From assembly GCF_030317115.1 (NCBI RefSeq), contig NZ_JASZYF010000007.1:124001-188000 (forward strand): a DNA stretch of 64,000 nt. The letters are read 5' to 3'. This DNA comes from Variovorax gracilis. Its GTDB lineage: Bacteria; Pseudomonadota; Gammaproteobacteria; Burkholderiales; Burkholderiaceae_C. This document shows positions 56,376 to 64,000 of this stretch, one piece after another (within the stretch, counting starts at the first letter, position 1; every line of letters begins with the position of its first letter). The notes under the pieces were generated by a model. It did not search any database. It had not been told where the DNA came from and was given only the letters and a program-made list of their open reading frames with translations. A program made the position numbers and the translations under genes.

Positions 56376-56464
56376 CCCCCAGGCTGCGCGCACTTCGTGT
56401 CGCTTCGCCTACCCCCTTCCGGGGGCAGCACCGACGGCCCGGCCAAGCCGGTTCCGCGGTGTTT
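56376..56464 (+). repeat. Dispersed intergenic hairpin element, copy 4
   Basis: An 89-bp copy starting 10 bases after the grxD stop and ending 28 bases before the cupin ATG. Small hairpin CCCCC-TTCC-GGGGG. The terminal stem is AGCACC (56427-56432) with GGTGTT (56458-56463), including one G-U pair, then CCGGC/GCCGG. Confidence 0.85.
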
Positions 56465-56492
56465 CGCGGGAATCCAAACTGCCGGTACGGTC

Positions 56493-57002
56493 ATGAGCCA
56501 CGATCACGGCGATCACGGCGATCACGGGCATTCGCAAGCCGAAGGCGCCTGGAAGCATGACGGCGTGCGGGTGATCCCGGGCAACCAACTCGACACCAAC
56601 ACCGCGCAGACGCCCGGCATGAACCGGGCGGCTGCCATCAATTTCGCGCGGGTCGGGGCGCAGAAGCTCTGGGCGGGCACGGTCACCATCCATGCCAATG
56701 CCAAGACCGGCGCCCACCACCACGGCCACCTCGAATCCGTGATCTACGTGGTACGGGGACGCGCCCGCATGCGCTGGGGCGAGCGGCTGGAGTTCACGGC
56801 CGAAGCCGGTCCGGGTGACTTCATCTACGTGCCGCCCTATGTGCCGCACCAGGAAATCAACGCCAGCGAGACCGAAGCGCTCGAATGCGTGCTCTGCCGC
56901 AGCGATGGGCAGGCGGTCGCGATCAACCTGGACATCGAACCCGTCGAGAAGCCCGATACGGTGCTGTGGGTCGATCCGACCCACCCCCAAGGCGGCGTGT
57001 GA
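56493..57002 (+). CDS. Cupin-domain protein with His-rich N-terminus
   Basis: A 169-residue single-domain cupin. Metal ligands fit TGAHHHGHLESVIYVVRGRARM near residue 75 and a second motif at PGDFIYVPPYVPHQEIN. The N-terminus MSHDHGDHGDHGHSQ carries six histidines, encoded by a 9-bp tandem repeat, and could bind metal. Enzyme activity cannot be assigned. Confidence 0.82.
   Translation: MSHDHGDHGDHGHSQAEGAWKHDGVRVIPGNQLDTNTAQTPGMNRAAAINFARVGAQKLWAGTVTIHANAKTGAHHHGHLESVIYVVRGRARMRWGERLEFTAEAGPGDFIYVPPYVPHQEINASETEALECVLCRSDGQAVAINLDIEPVEKPDTVLWVDPTHPQGGV
56502..56528 (+). repeat. 9-bp tandem repeat encoding the cupin His-rich tail
   Basis: GATCACGGC twice and GATCACGGG once, encoding Asp-His-Gly units. 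Slippage would keep frame and change the number of histidines. Confidence 0.75.
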
Positions 57003-57111
57003 CCGAGCCGCGACACAATTTCAAAACACTGAAAAGCGAGAAAACGTAGACATCCGGCGAACCCGGGCACGGCTTATGCTGTCCAAAGAGTGTTCGAAAC
57101 CGGAGGTGTCC

Positions 57112-58107
57112 ATGGATTCCCGCAGTCTCGTCCCCGCCTCGCCGGCATTCCAGCTGCCGGTGGCCCACCTGCGCAGCGTGTTCCAGACGCACGACGTCGA
57201 GCGCAAGCTCGCAAAGCTCCCCGATCGCGACCACGAACACCTGCGGACCACCTACGAGCGCATGCTCGAACGCGGCCCCGACCGCTTCCAGGTCAAGCCG
57301 AGCGGCGTTCCCGAAATGGCGGCGCTTTATGCGCAGTTGCCCAATTTCACCGAAGTGCTCGACGACGTGCGACGCCACGTCGCACTTGCGCAGGACAGCC
57401 GCGATGGCCTGGAAGTCACGCCGATGCTGCTGCTCGGTCCGCCCGGCATCGGCAAGACCCATTTCGCGAAGAAGCTGGCCGAGTTGCTCGGCACCGGCAT
57501 GTCGCTGGTGCCCATGAATTCGATGACCGCCGGATGGCTGCTTTCGGGTGCCTCTTCGCAATGGAAGGGCGCCAAGCCCGGCAAGGTGTTCGAGGCGCTG
57601 GTCGATGGACAGTACGCGAACCCGGTGATGGTGATCGACGAGATCGACAAGGCTGGTGCCGACAGCCAGTACGACCCGCTCGGCGCGCTCTACAACCTTC
57701 TGGAGCACGACACCGCGCACGCTTTCGTCGATGAATTCGCCGAGGTGCCCATCGACGCCAGCCAGGTGATCTGGATCACCACGGCGAACGATGAGCGCAG
57801 CATTCCCGAGCCCATCCTGAACCGGATGAACGTGTTCGAGATCGAGGCTCCCTCGCCTGAAGCCGCGCGCCAGATCGCGCGGCAGCTCTACATCTCGATC
57901 CGCAGCGACCACGACTGGGGCCGGCTGCTGGCCGAGGAGCCCTCCGGGGACGTGCTCGACCATCTGGCCACGCTCGCCCCCCGCGAGATGCGCCGCGCGC
58001 TGATGACCGGCTTCGGCAATGCCCGACTGGCCGGACGCGACGAGATTCGCGTCGACGATCTCCCGCGTGCCAGCGTCGCCCGGAGCCGCATCGGGTTCGT
58101 CCAATAG
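57112..58107 (+). CDS. Lon-like AAA+ ATPase lacking a protease domain
   Basis: A 331-residue ATPase. Walker A GPPGIGKT is at 109-116 and Walker B VMVIDEIDKAG near 172. Sensor 1 IWITTAND, arginine finger PILNRM and sensor 2 APREMRRAL follow. The AAA+ part resembles that of Lon (DEIDK; IPEPILNRM), but no Ser-Lys protease domain follows. The first 90 residues are a distinct helical region. GGAGG lies before the ATG at 57112. Role unknown; perhaps a remodelling chaperone. Confidence 0.85.
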   Translation: MDSRSLVPASPAFQLPVAHLRSVFQTHDVERKLAKLPDRDHEHLRTTYERMLERGPDRFQVKPSGVPEMAALYAQLPNFTEVLDDVRRHVALAQDSRDGLEVTPMLLLGPPGIGKTHFAKKLAELLGTGMSLVPMNSMTAGWLLSGASSQWKGAKPGKVFEALVDGQYANPVMVIDEIDKAGADSQYDPLGALYNLLEHDTAHAFVDEFAEVPIDASQVIWITTANDERSIPEPILNRMNVFEIEAPSPEAARQIARQLYISIRSDHDWGRLLAEEPSGDVLDHLATLAPREMRRALMTGFGNARLAGRDEIRVDDLPRASVARSRIGFVQ

Positions 58108-58132
58108 AAGGCGTTCAACGGGTCATGGCACC

Positions 58133-59461
58133 ATGTCGGTCTTCATCGACCGACCCATGACCCTGACCCAAAGCCTGCTGGTCATCGTTGCACTGATCGC
58201 AACGAGCGCCTTTTTCTCCCTCGCCGAAATCTCACTGGCCGCTTCCCGTCGCCTGCGCCTGCGCCAGATGGCGGACGAGGGCGACGTGCGCGCCGAGCGC
58301 GTGATGCGCATCCAGGAGCAGCCCGGCCACTATTTCACCGTCGTCCAGATCGGCCTCAATGCGGTCGCCATCCTCGGCGGCGTGGTCGGCGAAGGCTCGC
58401 TCAGCCCCTACTACGCGCGCCTGTTCGAAATGTGGCTCAGCGTGGAGGCATCGCAGAACGCCGCCTTCCTCGCATCCTTCGTCACGATCATCGCAGTCTT
58501 CCTGGTGTTCGCGGACCTGTTTCCCAAGCGGCTGGGGATGAGCAACCCGGAGCAGCTCGCAGTGCGCATGGTCGGACCGATGCAGGTCCTGATCACCACG
58601 TTCAAGCCGCTCGTCTGGTTCTTCACGGTCAGCACCGACCTGCTCTTCAAGCTGCTCGGCATGCCGAGCCAGCGCGACGAGAAGATCACGTCTGCCGACA
58701 TTCTCGCCATGACCGAGGCCGGTGCACGCGCCGGGGTCCTCGCCGAGCGCGAACAGCAGGTGATCGCCAACGTGTTCGAGCTCGACACGCGGCTGGTCAA
58801 CAGCGTGATGACGTCGCGCGATCGCATCGCTTGGTTCCTGCGTGACGACCCCGAGTCGGTGCTGCGTGCTCGCATCGTCGCGGAGCCTTTCTCGGCCTAC
58901 CCGGTGTGCGAGGGCGATATCGACCACGTGCTGGGCTACGTCGACGCCAAGGACATGTTCCAGCGTGTGCTGAGCGGGCAGCCACTGTCTTTCGCGCAAG
59001 GCTTGCCATTGCACAAGGCGCTCGTCATCCCGGACCGGCTGTCGCTGACCGAGGTGCTCGAGCAGTTCCAGCAGGCGCACGAGGACTTCGCGATCATCGT
59101 CAACGAGTACAGCCTGGTGGTCGGCGTGATCACCCTCAACGACGTGATGAGCACGGTCATGGGTGACCTGGTCGGCGTTCAGGACGAGGAACAGCAGATC
59201 GTCAAGCGCGACGAGAACTCCTGGCTGATCGACGGCGTGACGCCGATCCAGGACGTGCAGCGCGCACTCGACATCGACGTGCTGCCCCATGACGACGAGT
59301 ACGAAACACTCGCGGGCTTCCTGATGGTGATGCTGCGTCGCGTGCCCAAGAGGACCGACAGCGTGACCTGGGCCGGCTACACCTTCGAGGTGATGGACGT
59401 CGACAGCTTCCGCATCGACCAGGTGATGGTCACCCGCGCCAACGCCACGGGCAAGACCTGA
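58133..59461 (+). CDS. CNNM/CBS-domain (CorC/HlyC-type) membrane protein
   Basis: A 442-residue protein: an N-terminal CNNM (DUF21) domain with four hydrophobic helices (LLVIVALIATSAFFSLAEIS onward), a CBS pair (about 215-335, MTSRDRIAWFLRDD; FAIIVNEYSLVVGVIT), and a C-terminal CorC_HlyC domain (SWLIDGVTPIQDVQRALDI). Family members take part in magnesium or cobalt handling. An internal ATG at 58157 is another start. It ends 3 bases before the convergent transglycosylase stop. Confidence 0.9.
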   Translation: MSVFIDRPMTLTQSLLVIVALIATSAFFSLAEISLAASRRLRLRQMADEGDVRAERVMRIQEQPGHYFTVVQIGLNAVAILGGVVGEGSLSPYYARLFEMWLSVEASQNAAFLASFVTIIAVFLVFADLFPKRLGMSNPEQLAVRMVGPMQVLITTFKPLVWFFTVSTDLLFKLLGMPSQRDEKITSADILAMTEAGARAGVLAEREQQVIANVFELDTRLVNSVMTSRDRIAWFLRDDPESVLRARIVAEPFSAYPVCEGDIDHVLGYVDAKDMFQRVLSGQPLSFAQGLPLHKALVIPDRLSLTEVLEQFQQAHEDFAIIVNEYSLVVGVITLNDVMSTVMGDLVGVQDEEQQIVKRDENSWLIDGVTPIQDVQRALDIDVLPHDDEYETLAGFLMVMLRRVPKRTDSVTWAGYTFEVMDVDSFRIDQVMVTRANATGKT

Positions 59462-59464
59462 GCC

Positions 59465-60127
59465 TCAGTCTTCCAGCCGGCGATCCTTGAAGACCCACAG
59501 TCGTTGGTTCGCAAAGACGGCGTCGGGGTAAGGCGCCCTGCCCCGGCTGCCGTTGTAGCGGCCGAGCGTCATGAACAGGTCGCCCCGTTCGCGCTCGAGG
59601 TAGTGCCGGAGGATCACGCAGCCGAATCGCAGGTTGGTCTGCATGTGGAACAGCTTGGAGGGATCGCTGTCGCCGATGACGCGTGTCCAGAAGGGCATGA
59701 CCTGCATGTAGCCGCGCGCGCCAGCGCTCGATACGGCGAACTTTCGGAAGTTGCTCTCCACCTGGATCAGGCCGAGCACCAGACTGACATCGAGCCCCGA
59801 GCGACGCGACTCGTACCAGACAGTCTGCAGGAACTCCTTGCGCGTCGGCCAGTCGGGCAGTTTCTTCTTGAGCCGCTCGCTCATCTCGCCGAGCCATCGC
59901 AGGTAGGCAATGCGTGCCTCGGTGCTGCCGAACTCCGGCACCGGCGGCGCCTTGTTTTGGATCGCCGAGCTGAGCGCGGTGCGGACCGAGTCGATCAGCG
60001 GTTCCTCGATCTGCGCACCGGCCATGGCGCTGCGTGGCAGCACCAGGGACAGCGCCCCGGCAGCAGCGCTGCCGAGACACAGTCGTCGGGAAAGGCTGGA
60101 CGCTGGCGCCCGCGCCGCAAGGCTCAT
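59465..60127 (-). CDS. Lytic transglycosylase (SLT family)
   Basis: A 220-residue peptidoglycan lyase. A twin-arginine-like signal [20 protein letters not shown] starts the protein. The SLT domain has the catalytic Glu in [29 protein letters not shown] and the closing LGRYNGSRG. It acts on the periplasmic cell wall. The start overlaps the proS stop in ATGA. Confidence 0.9.
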   Translation of the reverse strand: MSLAARAPASSLSRRLCLGSAAAGALSLVLPRSAMAGAQIEEPLIDSVRTALSSAIQNKAPPVPEFGSTEARIAYLRWLGEMSERLKKKLPDWPTRKEFLQTVWYESRRSGLDVSLVLGLIQVESNFRKFAVSSAGARGYMQVMPFWTRVIGDSDPSKLFHMQTNLRFGCVILRHYLERERGDLFMTLGRYNGSRGRAPYPDAVFANQRLWVFKDRRLED

Positions 60128-61872
60128 GCCGCTGACAGCTTGCCGGTGAGGAATTCCGCGATGCCGGCTGCGGGCACCTTCGTTGCGGCGGTGTCGCGAC
60201 GATGCTGGTACTCGAACTGGCCCTCCTTGAGGCCCCGGTCGGAGATCACGACGCGGTGTGGCACACCGATCAACTCCCAGTCGGCAAACATCGCGCCCGG
60301 GCGCTCGCCGCGATCGTCGAGCAAGACGTCGACGCCAGCCGAGAGCAATTGCTCGTAGAGGGCTTCGGCAGCGACCTTGACTTCCGCGCTGCGGTCCATC
60401 CCGATGGGGCAGACCACCACGGTGAAAGGCGCGATCGCGTCGGGCCAGATGATCCCGCGCTCGTCGTTGTTCTGTTCGATGGCCGCGGCCGGCAGCCGCG
60501 TGATGCCGATGCCATAGCACCCCATTTCGAGGAACTGGGGCTTGCCCGCTTCGTCGAGGAAGGTCGCATTCATCGGCTTGCTGTACTTGGTTCCAAGCAC
60601 GAACACGTGGCCGACCTCGATGCCGCGTTCGATCGCCAGCAGGCCCTTGCCGTCGGGCGAGGCATCGCCGGCGACCACGTTGCGGATGTCGGCCACCGCA
60701 TCGGGTTCGGGCAGATCACGACCCCAGTTGACGCCGGTGATATGGAAGTCGACCTCGTTGGCGCCGCAGATCCAGTCGGCCATGACGGCGACCTCGCGAT
60801 CGGCGACGATCTTCACCGGCTGCTTCAGCTTGAGCGGGCCCAGGTAGCCGGGCTCGCTGCCGAAGTGCTCCTTGATCTCGGTGACGGTCGCGAAGCGGAA
60901 GCCGTTGTCCAGCCCCGGCACCTTGCTCACCTTGATCTCGTTCATGTCGTGGTCGCCACGAACCAGCAGCAGCCAGATCTGCGCGCCCTTGATGTTGCCG
61001 GTCGCATCCACGATGTCGGTGGCCAGGACGAGCGACTTGACGGTGGTCGAGAGCGGTACGCCCAGCAGCGCCGCCACATCCTCGCAGGTGCTCTTGCCCG
61101 GTGTGGGCGTGTTCGTCATCGGCTGGGTGGCGGCTGCCCGCGGACCGGCCGGCGCGAGCGCCTCGGCCTTTTCCATGTTGGCGGCGTAGTCGCTGTCGGG
61201 ACAGTAGACGATCGCGTCCTCGCCCGTCGCAGCAATGACCTGGAACTCCTGGCTGACGTCGCCGCCGATGGCGCCGCTGTCCGCGGCCACGGCCCGGTAG
61301 CGAAGGCCGAAGCGGTCGAAGATCCGGCGATAGGCGTCCGCCATGACCTGGTAGCTGGCCTTCGCGGCATCGAGGTCGCGGTCGAAGCTGTAGGCGTCCT
61401 TCATGATGAACTCTCGCCCGCGCATCAGGCCGAAGCGCGGACGTCGCTCGTCGCGGAACTTGGTCTGGATCTGATAGAAATTCTTCGGCAGTTGCTTGTA
61501 GCTGCGGATCTCCTGCCGTGCGATGTCGGTCACGACTTCTTCGCTGGTCGGCTGGATCACGAAGGAGCGCTCGTGTCGGTCCTTGATGCGCAGCAACTCG
61601 GCGCCATAGCCCTGGAAGCGCCCGCTTTCTTCCCAGAATTCGGCTGGCTGCACCACGGGCATGGTGAGTTCGACCGCACCAGCCCGGTTCATTTCCTCAC
61701 GCACGATCGCCTCGACCTTGCGGATCACCCGCAGCCCCATCGGCATGTACGTGTAGATGCCTGTCCCGAGCTTTTTGATCATGCCGGCGCGCATCATGAG
61801 CCGATGGCTCGCGACTTCGGCATCGGCCGGCGCTTCCTTGAGGGTGGAGATAAAGAATCGGGAAGCTTTCAT
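60124..61872 (-). CDS. proS: Prolyl-tRNA synthetase (bacterial type)
   Basis: A 582-residue class II synthetase. Motif 1-2 region [20 protein letters not shown] and [19 protein letters not shown] is clear. An editing INS domain fills about 225-405, with KSLVLATD, and motif 3 is [12 protein letters not shown]. The last 100 residues are the anticodon-binding domain ([20 protein letters not shown]). Divergent from rppH. Confidence 0.97.
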   Translation of the reverse strand: MKASRFFISTLKEAPADAEVASHRLMMRAGMIKKLGTGIYTYMPMGLRVIRKVEAIVREEMNRAGAVELTMPVVQPAEFWEESGRFQGYGAELLRIKDRHERSFVIQPTSEEVVTDIARQEIRSYKQLPKNFYQIQTKFRDERRPRFGLMRGREFIMKDAYSFDRDLDAAKASYQVMADAYRRIFDRFGLRYRAVAADSGAIGGDVSQEFQVIAATGEDAIVYCPDSDYAANMEKAEALAPAGPRAAATQPMTNTPTPGKSTCEDVAALLGVPLSTTVKSLVLATDIVDATGNIKGAQIWLLLVRGDHDMNEIKVSKVPGLDNGFRFATVTEIKEHFGSEPGYLGPLKLKQPVKIVADREVAVMADWICGANEVDFHITGVNWGRDLPEPDAVADIRNVVAGDASPDGKGLLAIERGIEVGHVFVLGTKYSKPMNATFLDEAGKPQFLEMGCYGIGITRLPAAAIEQNNDERGIIWPDAIAPFTVVVCPIGMDRSAEVKVAAEALYEQLLSAGVDVLLDDRGERPGAMFADWELIGVPHRVVISDRGLKEGQFEYQHRRDTAATKVPAAGIAEFLTGKLSAA

Positions 61873-61944
61873 CGGTCGCGGCGCAAAGGGCTACAGGTAG
61901 GAATGCTGGGGAGGCAGGCCTCGTGAGGACCTGGAACGGGTCGC

Positions 61945-61972
61945 TTGCCGAGTGCAACCCGGCATGCATAAT
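61945..61972 (+). promoter_or_regulatory. Sigma-70-type promoter of rppH
   Basis: TTGCCG (61945-61950) and CATAAT (61967-61972) are 16 bases apart. Initiation near 61979 would give a leader of about 23 bases before the ATG at 62002. Confidence 0.55.
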
Positions 61973-62001
61973 CGACTCAGTTCAAAAATTGGGGTTTGAT
62001 T

Positions 62002-62652
62002 ATGCTCGACCGGGACGGCTTCAGGCCCAACGTCGGCATCATCCTGCTCAACCAGAGAAACCAGGTTTTCTGGGGTAAACGCATTCGCACCCATTCCTGG
62101 CAGTTTCCGCAAGGCGGCATCGATCGCGGCGAAAGTCCCGAGCAGGCCATGTTCCGGGAACTGCACGAGGAAGTAGGCCTCCATCCGGAGCATGTGCGCA
62201 TCGTGGCCCGTACCCGTGACTGGTTGCGCTACGAGGTGCCGGATCGGTTCATCCGCCGTGACGCGCGCGGCCACTACAAGGGCCAGAAGCAGATCTGGTA
62301 TTTGCTGCAACTGATAGGGCACGACTGGGACCTGAACCTGCGTGCCACCGACCATCCGGAGTTCGACGCCTGGCGTTGGCACGACTACTGGGTCCCGCTG
62401 GACGTGGTGGTCGAATTCAAGCGCGGCGTCTATGAGATGGCGCTGACCGAACTCGCCCGCTACCTGCCCCGGCAGGATTTCCGTAACCGCTTCCTGCGCA
62501 GCAACGTGCGCGCTCGCGAATTCGAGCGCCATCCGCCGGCTGCAGGCCATGAATCCCACTTCGAACTGCCCCCGGGGGCAAGTTTCGACCCGAATCCCAA
62601 TGCCTCTCATCCAGCGCCCGACCCCAGCGACCCTCTTCACTTGCAGCGCTAA
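62002..62652 (+). CDS. rppH: RNA pyrophosphohydrolase
   Basis: A 216-residue Nudix enzyme that removes pyrophosphate from mRNA 5' ends and starts their decay. It begins [17 protein letters not shown]. The Nudix box runs [20 protein letters not shown] to VGL near residue 36. FPQGG and the later [13 protein letters not shown] are typical. The last 45 residues are Pro/His-rich and beyond the family core. It overlaps the next gene by 53 bases. Confidence 0.94.
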   Translation: MLDRDGFRPNVGIILLNQRNQVFWGKRIRTHSWQFPQGGIDRGESPEQAMFRELHEEVGLHPEHVRIVARTRDWLRYEVPDRFIRRDARGHYKGQKQIWYLLQLIGHDWDLNLRATDHPEFDAWRWHDYWVPLDVVVEFKRGVYEMALTELARYLPRQDFRNRFLRSNVRAREFERHPPAAGHESHFELPPGASFDPNPNASHPAPDPSDPLHLQR

Positions 62653-63193
62653 GCATGTTCTCGTCCTGACCGTTGCCAGCATGGTCGCCGCGTGCGGTTC
62701 GGGTTCAAGAAATACCGACAACCCGGACTGGGCGCAATCCGGCATGCCGCCGCCGCCCAGCGTGACGGCTCAGGCCGATGAATGGAAAGAAGGCGCAGTG
62801 CCGCCTCCTCCCGCCTTCGATGAAAAGAGGCTGCTCCCGATCGAGATGCCGCCCCACCTGAGCTTGAAGTACGGGATCGACCCGGCCACCATCGCGTTGA
62901 CCGGCGACGGCATGGTTCGCTACGTGATCGTGGCCAGCAACAAGGCCGGCGGCGCCACCAATGCGTTCTACGAAGGCGTGCGCTGCGAGACCGAAGAGGT
63001 GAAGCAGTACGCCCGCTTCAACCAGGGGGCCTGGCACAACGTGTCCAATCCGGAATGGAAGCGTATCAACGACCGAAATTCCCGCTATGCCAAGGAGTTG
63101 TCCGCGCAAGCCCTTTGCCGTGGTCACGCCCCTCGTGCATCGGTCAGCGAGATGATCAGGCAGTTGAAGGAGCCGATCCGCGAGGTCCAGTAG
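62600..63193 (+). CDS. CNP1-like lipoprotein
   Basis: A 197-residue lipoprotein. The hydrophobic signal [13 protein letters not shown] has its acceptor cysteine near residue 32. The mature part ([42 protein letters not shown]) matches the CNP1 family of Betaproteobacteria. Function unknown. Start placed at the ATG at 62600, inside the rppH 3' end; the long overlap suggests coupling. Confidence 0.82.
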   Translation: MPLIQRPTPATLFTCSAKHVLVLTVASMVAACGSGSRNTDNPDWAQSGMPPPPSVTAQADEWKEGAVPPPPAFDEKRLLPIEMPPHLSLKYGIDPATIALTGDGMVRYVIVASNKAGGATNAFYEGVRCETEEVKQYARFNQGAWHNVSNPEWKRINDRNSRYAKELSAQALCRGHAPRASVSEMIRQLKEPIREVQ

Positions 63194-63199
63194 GGTGCT

Positions 63200-64000
63200 T
63201 CAGCGCCCGTCGGGCATCAGCACCATGTTGTCGCGGTGGACCATCTCCGGCTCCGCGACATAGCCCAGCAGACGCTCGAACTCCGACGAAGGCTTGCGGC
63301 ACAGCATCCGCGCTTCGACGCTCGAGTAGTTGGCCAGCCCGCGGCCCAACTCGGCGCCCTGCTGGTCCCGGATGGCGATCACGTCGCCCCGCGAGAATTC
63401 GCCCTCCACCGCGGTCATGCCGATCGGCAGCAGGCTCTTGCCCTCACCGCGCACCTTGGCAGCGGCGCCGGCGTCCACGAGGACAGCGCCCCGCAACTGC
63501 AAATGGTCCGCCATCCAGCGCTTGCGCGCCTGGTGCTTGGCAGTTTGCGCCACCAATAGCGTGCCAATGGGCTCCCCACGCGTCAGGCGCAAGAGCGCAT
63601 CCGGCTCGCGGCCCCAAGCGATGACCGTGGACGCGCCAGAGCCGGCAGCGCGCTTGGCTGCGAGGATCTTCGTGATCATGCCGCCGCGGCCGATGCTGCT
63701 GCCGGCGCCGCCAGCCATCGCTTCGAGCACGGGGTCGCCTGCGGCCGCCTCGTGCACGAAGCGGGCATTGGGGTCCTTGCGAGGATCGGCGCTGAACAGG
63801 CCCTTTTGATCGGTCAGGATCACGAGGGCATCGGCTTCCACCAGGTTGGCGACCAACGCGCCCAGGGTGTCGTTGTCACCGAACTTGATCTCGTCGTTGA
63901 CGACCGTGTCGTTCTCATTGATGACCGGCACGACACCCAGCGCGAGCAAGGTGACGAGGGTGGAGCGCGCGTTCAGATAGCGCTCGCGATCGGCCAGATC
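63200..64000 (-). CDS. proB: Glutamate 5-kinase, C-terminal part
   Basis: The 3' portion of proB; the 5' end lies past the right edge. ProB phosphorylates glutamate, the first step of proline synthesis. Visible are the substrate loop [51 protein letters not shown] and a C-terminal PUA domain ([20 protein letters not shown]). It converges with the CNP1 gene with 6 bases between stops. Confidence 0.96.
   Translation of the reverse strand, partial: DLADRERYLNARSTLVTLLALGVVPVINENDTVVNDEIKFGDNDTLGALVANLVEADALVILTDQKGLFSADPRKDPNARFVHEAAAGDPVLEAMAGGAGSSIGRGGMITKILAAKRAAGSGASTVIAWGREPDALLRLTRGEPIGTLLVAQTAKHQARKRWMADHLQLRGAVLVDAGAAAKVRGEGKSLLPIGMTAVEGEFSRGDVIAIRDQQGAELGRGLANYSSVEARMLCRKPSSEFERLLGYVAEPEMVHRDNMVLMPDGR

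Noticed and set aside
59448..59480. Inverted repeat between the CNNM and transglycosylase genes as a terminator
   Set aside because: Only four terminal pairs form before mismatches, so no stable stem is supported.
1..64000. tRNA, rRNA, CRISPR, insertion sequence or integron features
   Set aside because: I saw no cloverleaf-like sequences, spaced repeats, transposase genes or long terminal inverted repeats. A dedicated tRNA or covariance-model scan was not possible.

Overview
The window is 64 kb of GC-rich bacterial chromosome, densely packed with genes. Gene content and order point to the Burkholderiales, most likely a Comamonadaceae member of the Variovorax type. This rests on DUF3460 next to scpA, the fmdB-DUF502-aspS-nudB-EEP run, the HIT-DUF971-ubiE-Tim44-ubiJ-ubiB run, hemA-prfA-prmC-grxD, and periplasmic Bug solute receptors without membrane partners. 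The species is inference. I see no rRNA, tRNA, CRISPR array, prophage, insertion sequence or integrase. Two genes run off the ends: a probable acetyltransferase on the left and proB on the right. No gap between genes exceeds 300 bases; the longest is 20839-21101.

Layout. 1-4.3 kb: metG, a small lipoprotein and a SulP anion transporter. 4.3-10.6 kb: a minus-strand catabolic operon (class III CoA-transferase, HMG-CoA-lyase-type enzyme, two Bug receptors) diverging from a PrpR-like sigma-54 activator. A -24/-12 promoter and an upstream palindrome sit between them. 10.6-20.8 kb: two lipoproteins, DUF3460/scpA, the rhodanese-grxC-secB-gpsA run, gpmA, ctpA-moeB and an AsmA protein. 21.1-26.6 kb: a lone receiver protein, a LuxR-type regulator divergent from a CHASE3 histidine kinase, and a stress/envelope block (DUF1328, DUF883, YqjE-like, ferritin-like, BON lipoprotein, CsbD). 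26.7-44.5 kb: a long minus-strand stretch with DUF429, a BLUF photosensor, folE, the aspS operon, a sodium:solute symporter, the ubiquinone genes, a 1295-residue FAD/Fe-S oxidoreductase and serA. 44.7-49.8 kb: ugpBAECQ for glycerol-3-phosphate and glycerophosphodiester use. 49.8-64 kb: an MscS-type channel, hemA-prfA-prmC-grxD, a cupin, a Lon-like AAA+ ATPase without a protease domain, a CNNM/CBS protein, a lytic transglycosylase, proS, rppH, a CNP1 lipoprotein and proB.

The most unusual signal is not a gene. Four copies of a 69-89 bp element (2300-2386, 17732-17800, 47891-47974, 56376-56464) each begin 2-10 bases after a stop codon, in the direction of transcription, between two co-directional genes. 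Their terminal stem changes in a compensatory way between copies, which suggests a conserved RNA or DNA fold inside operons. Also notable are the sigma-54-controlled CoA-transferase/lyase operon, which could handle a branched hydroxy-dicarboxylate, and the tight coupling of a BLUF photosensor to folE.
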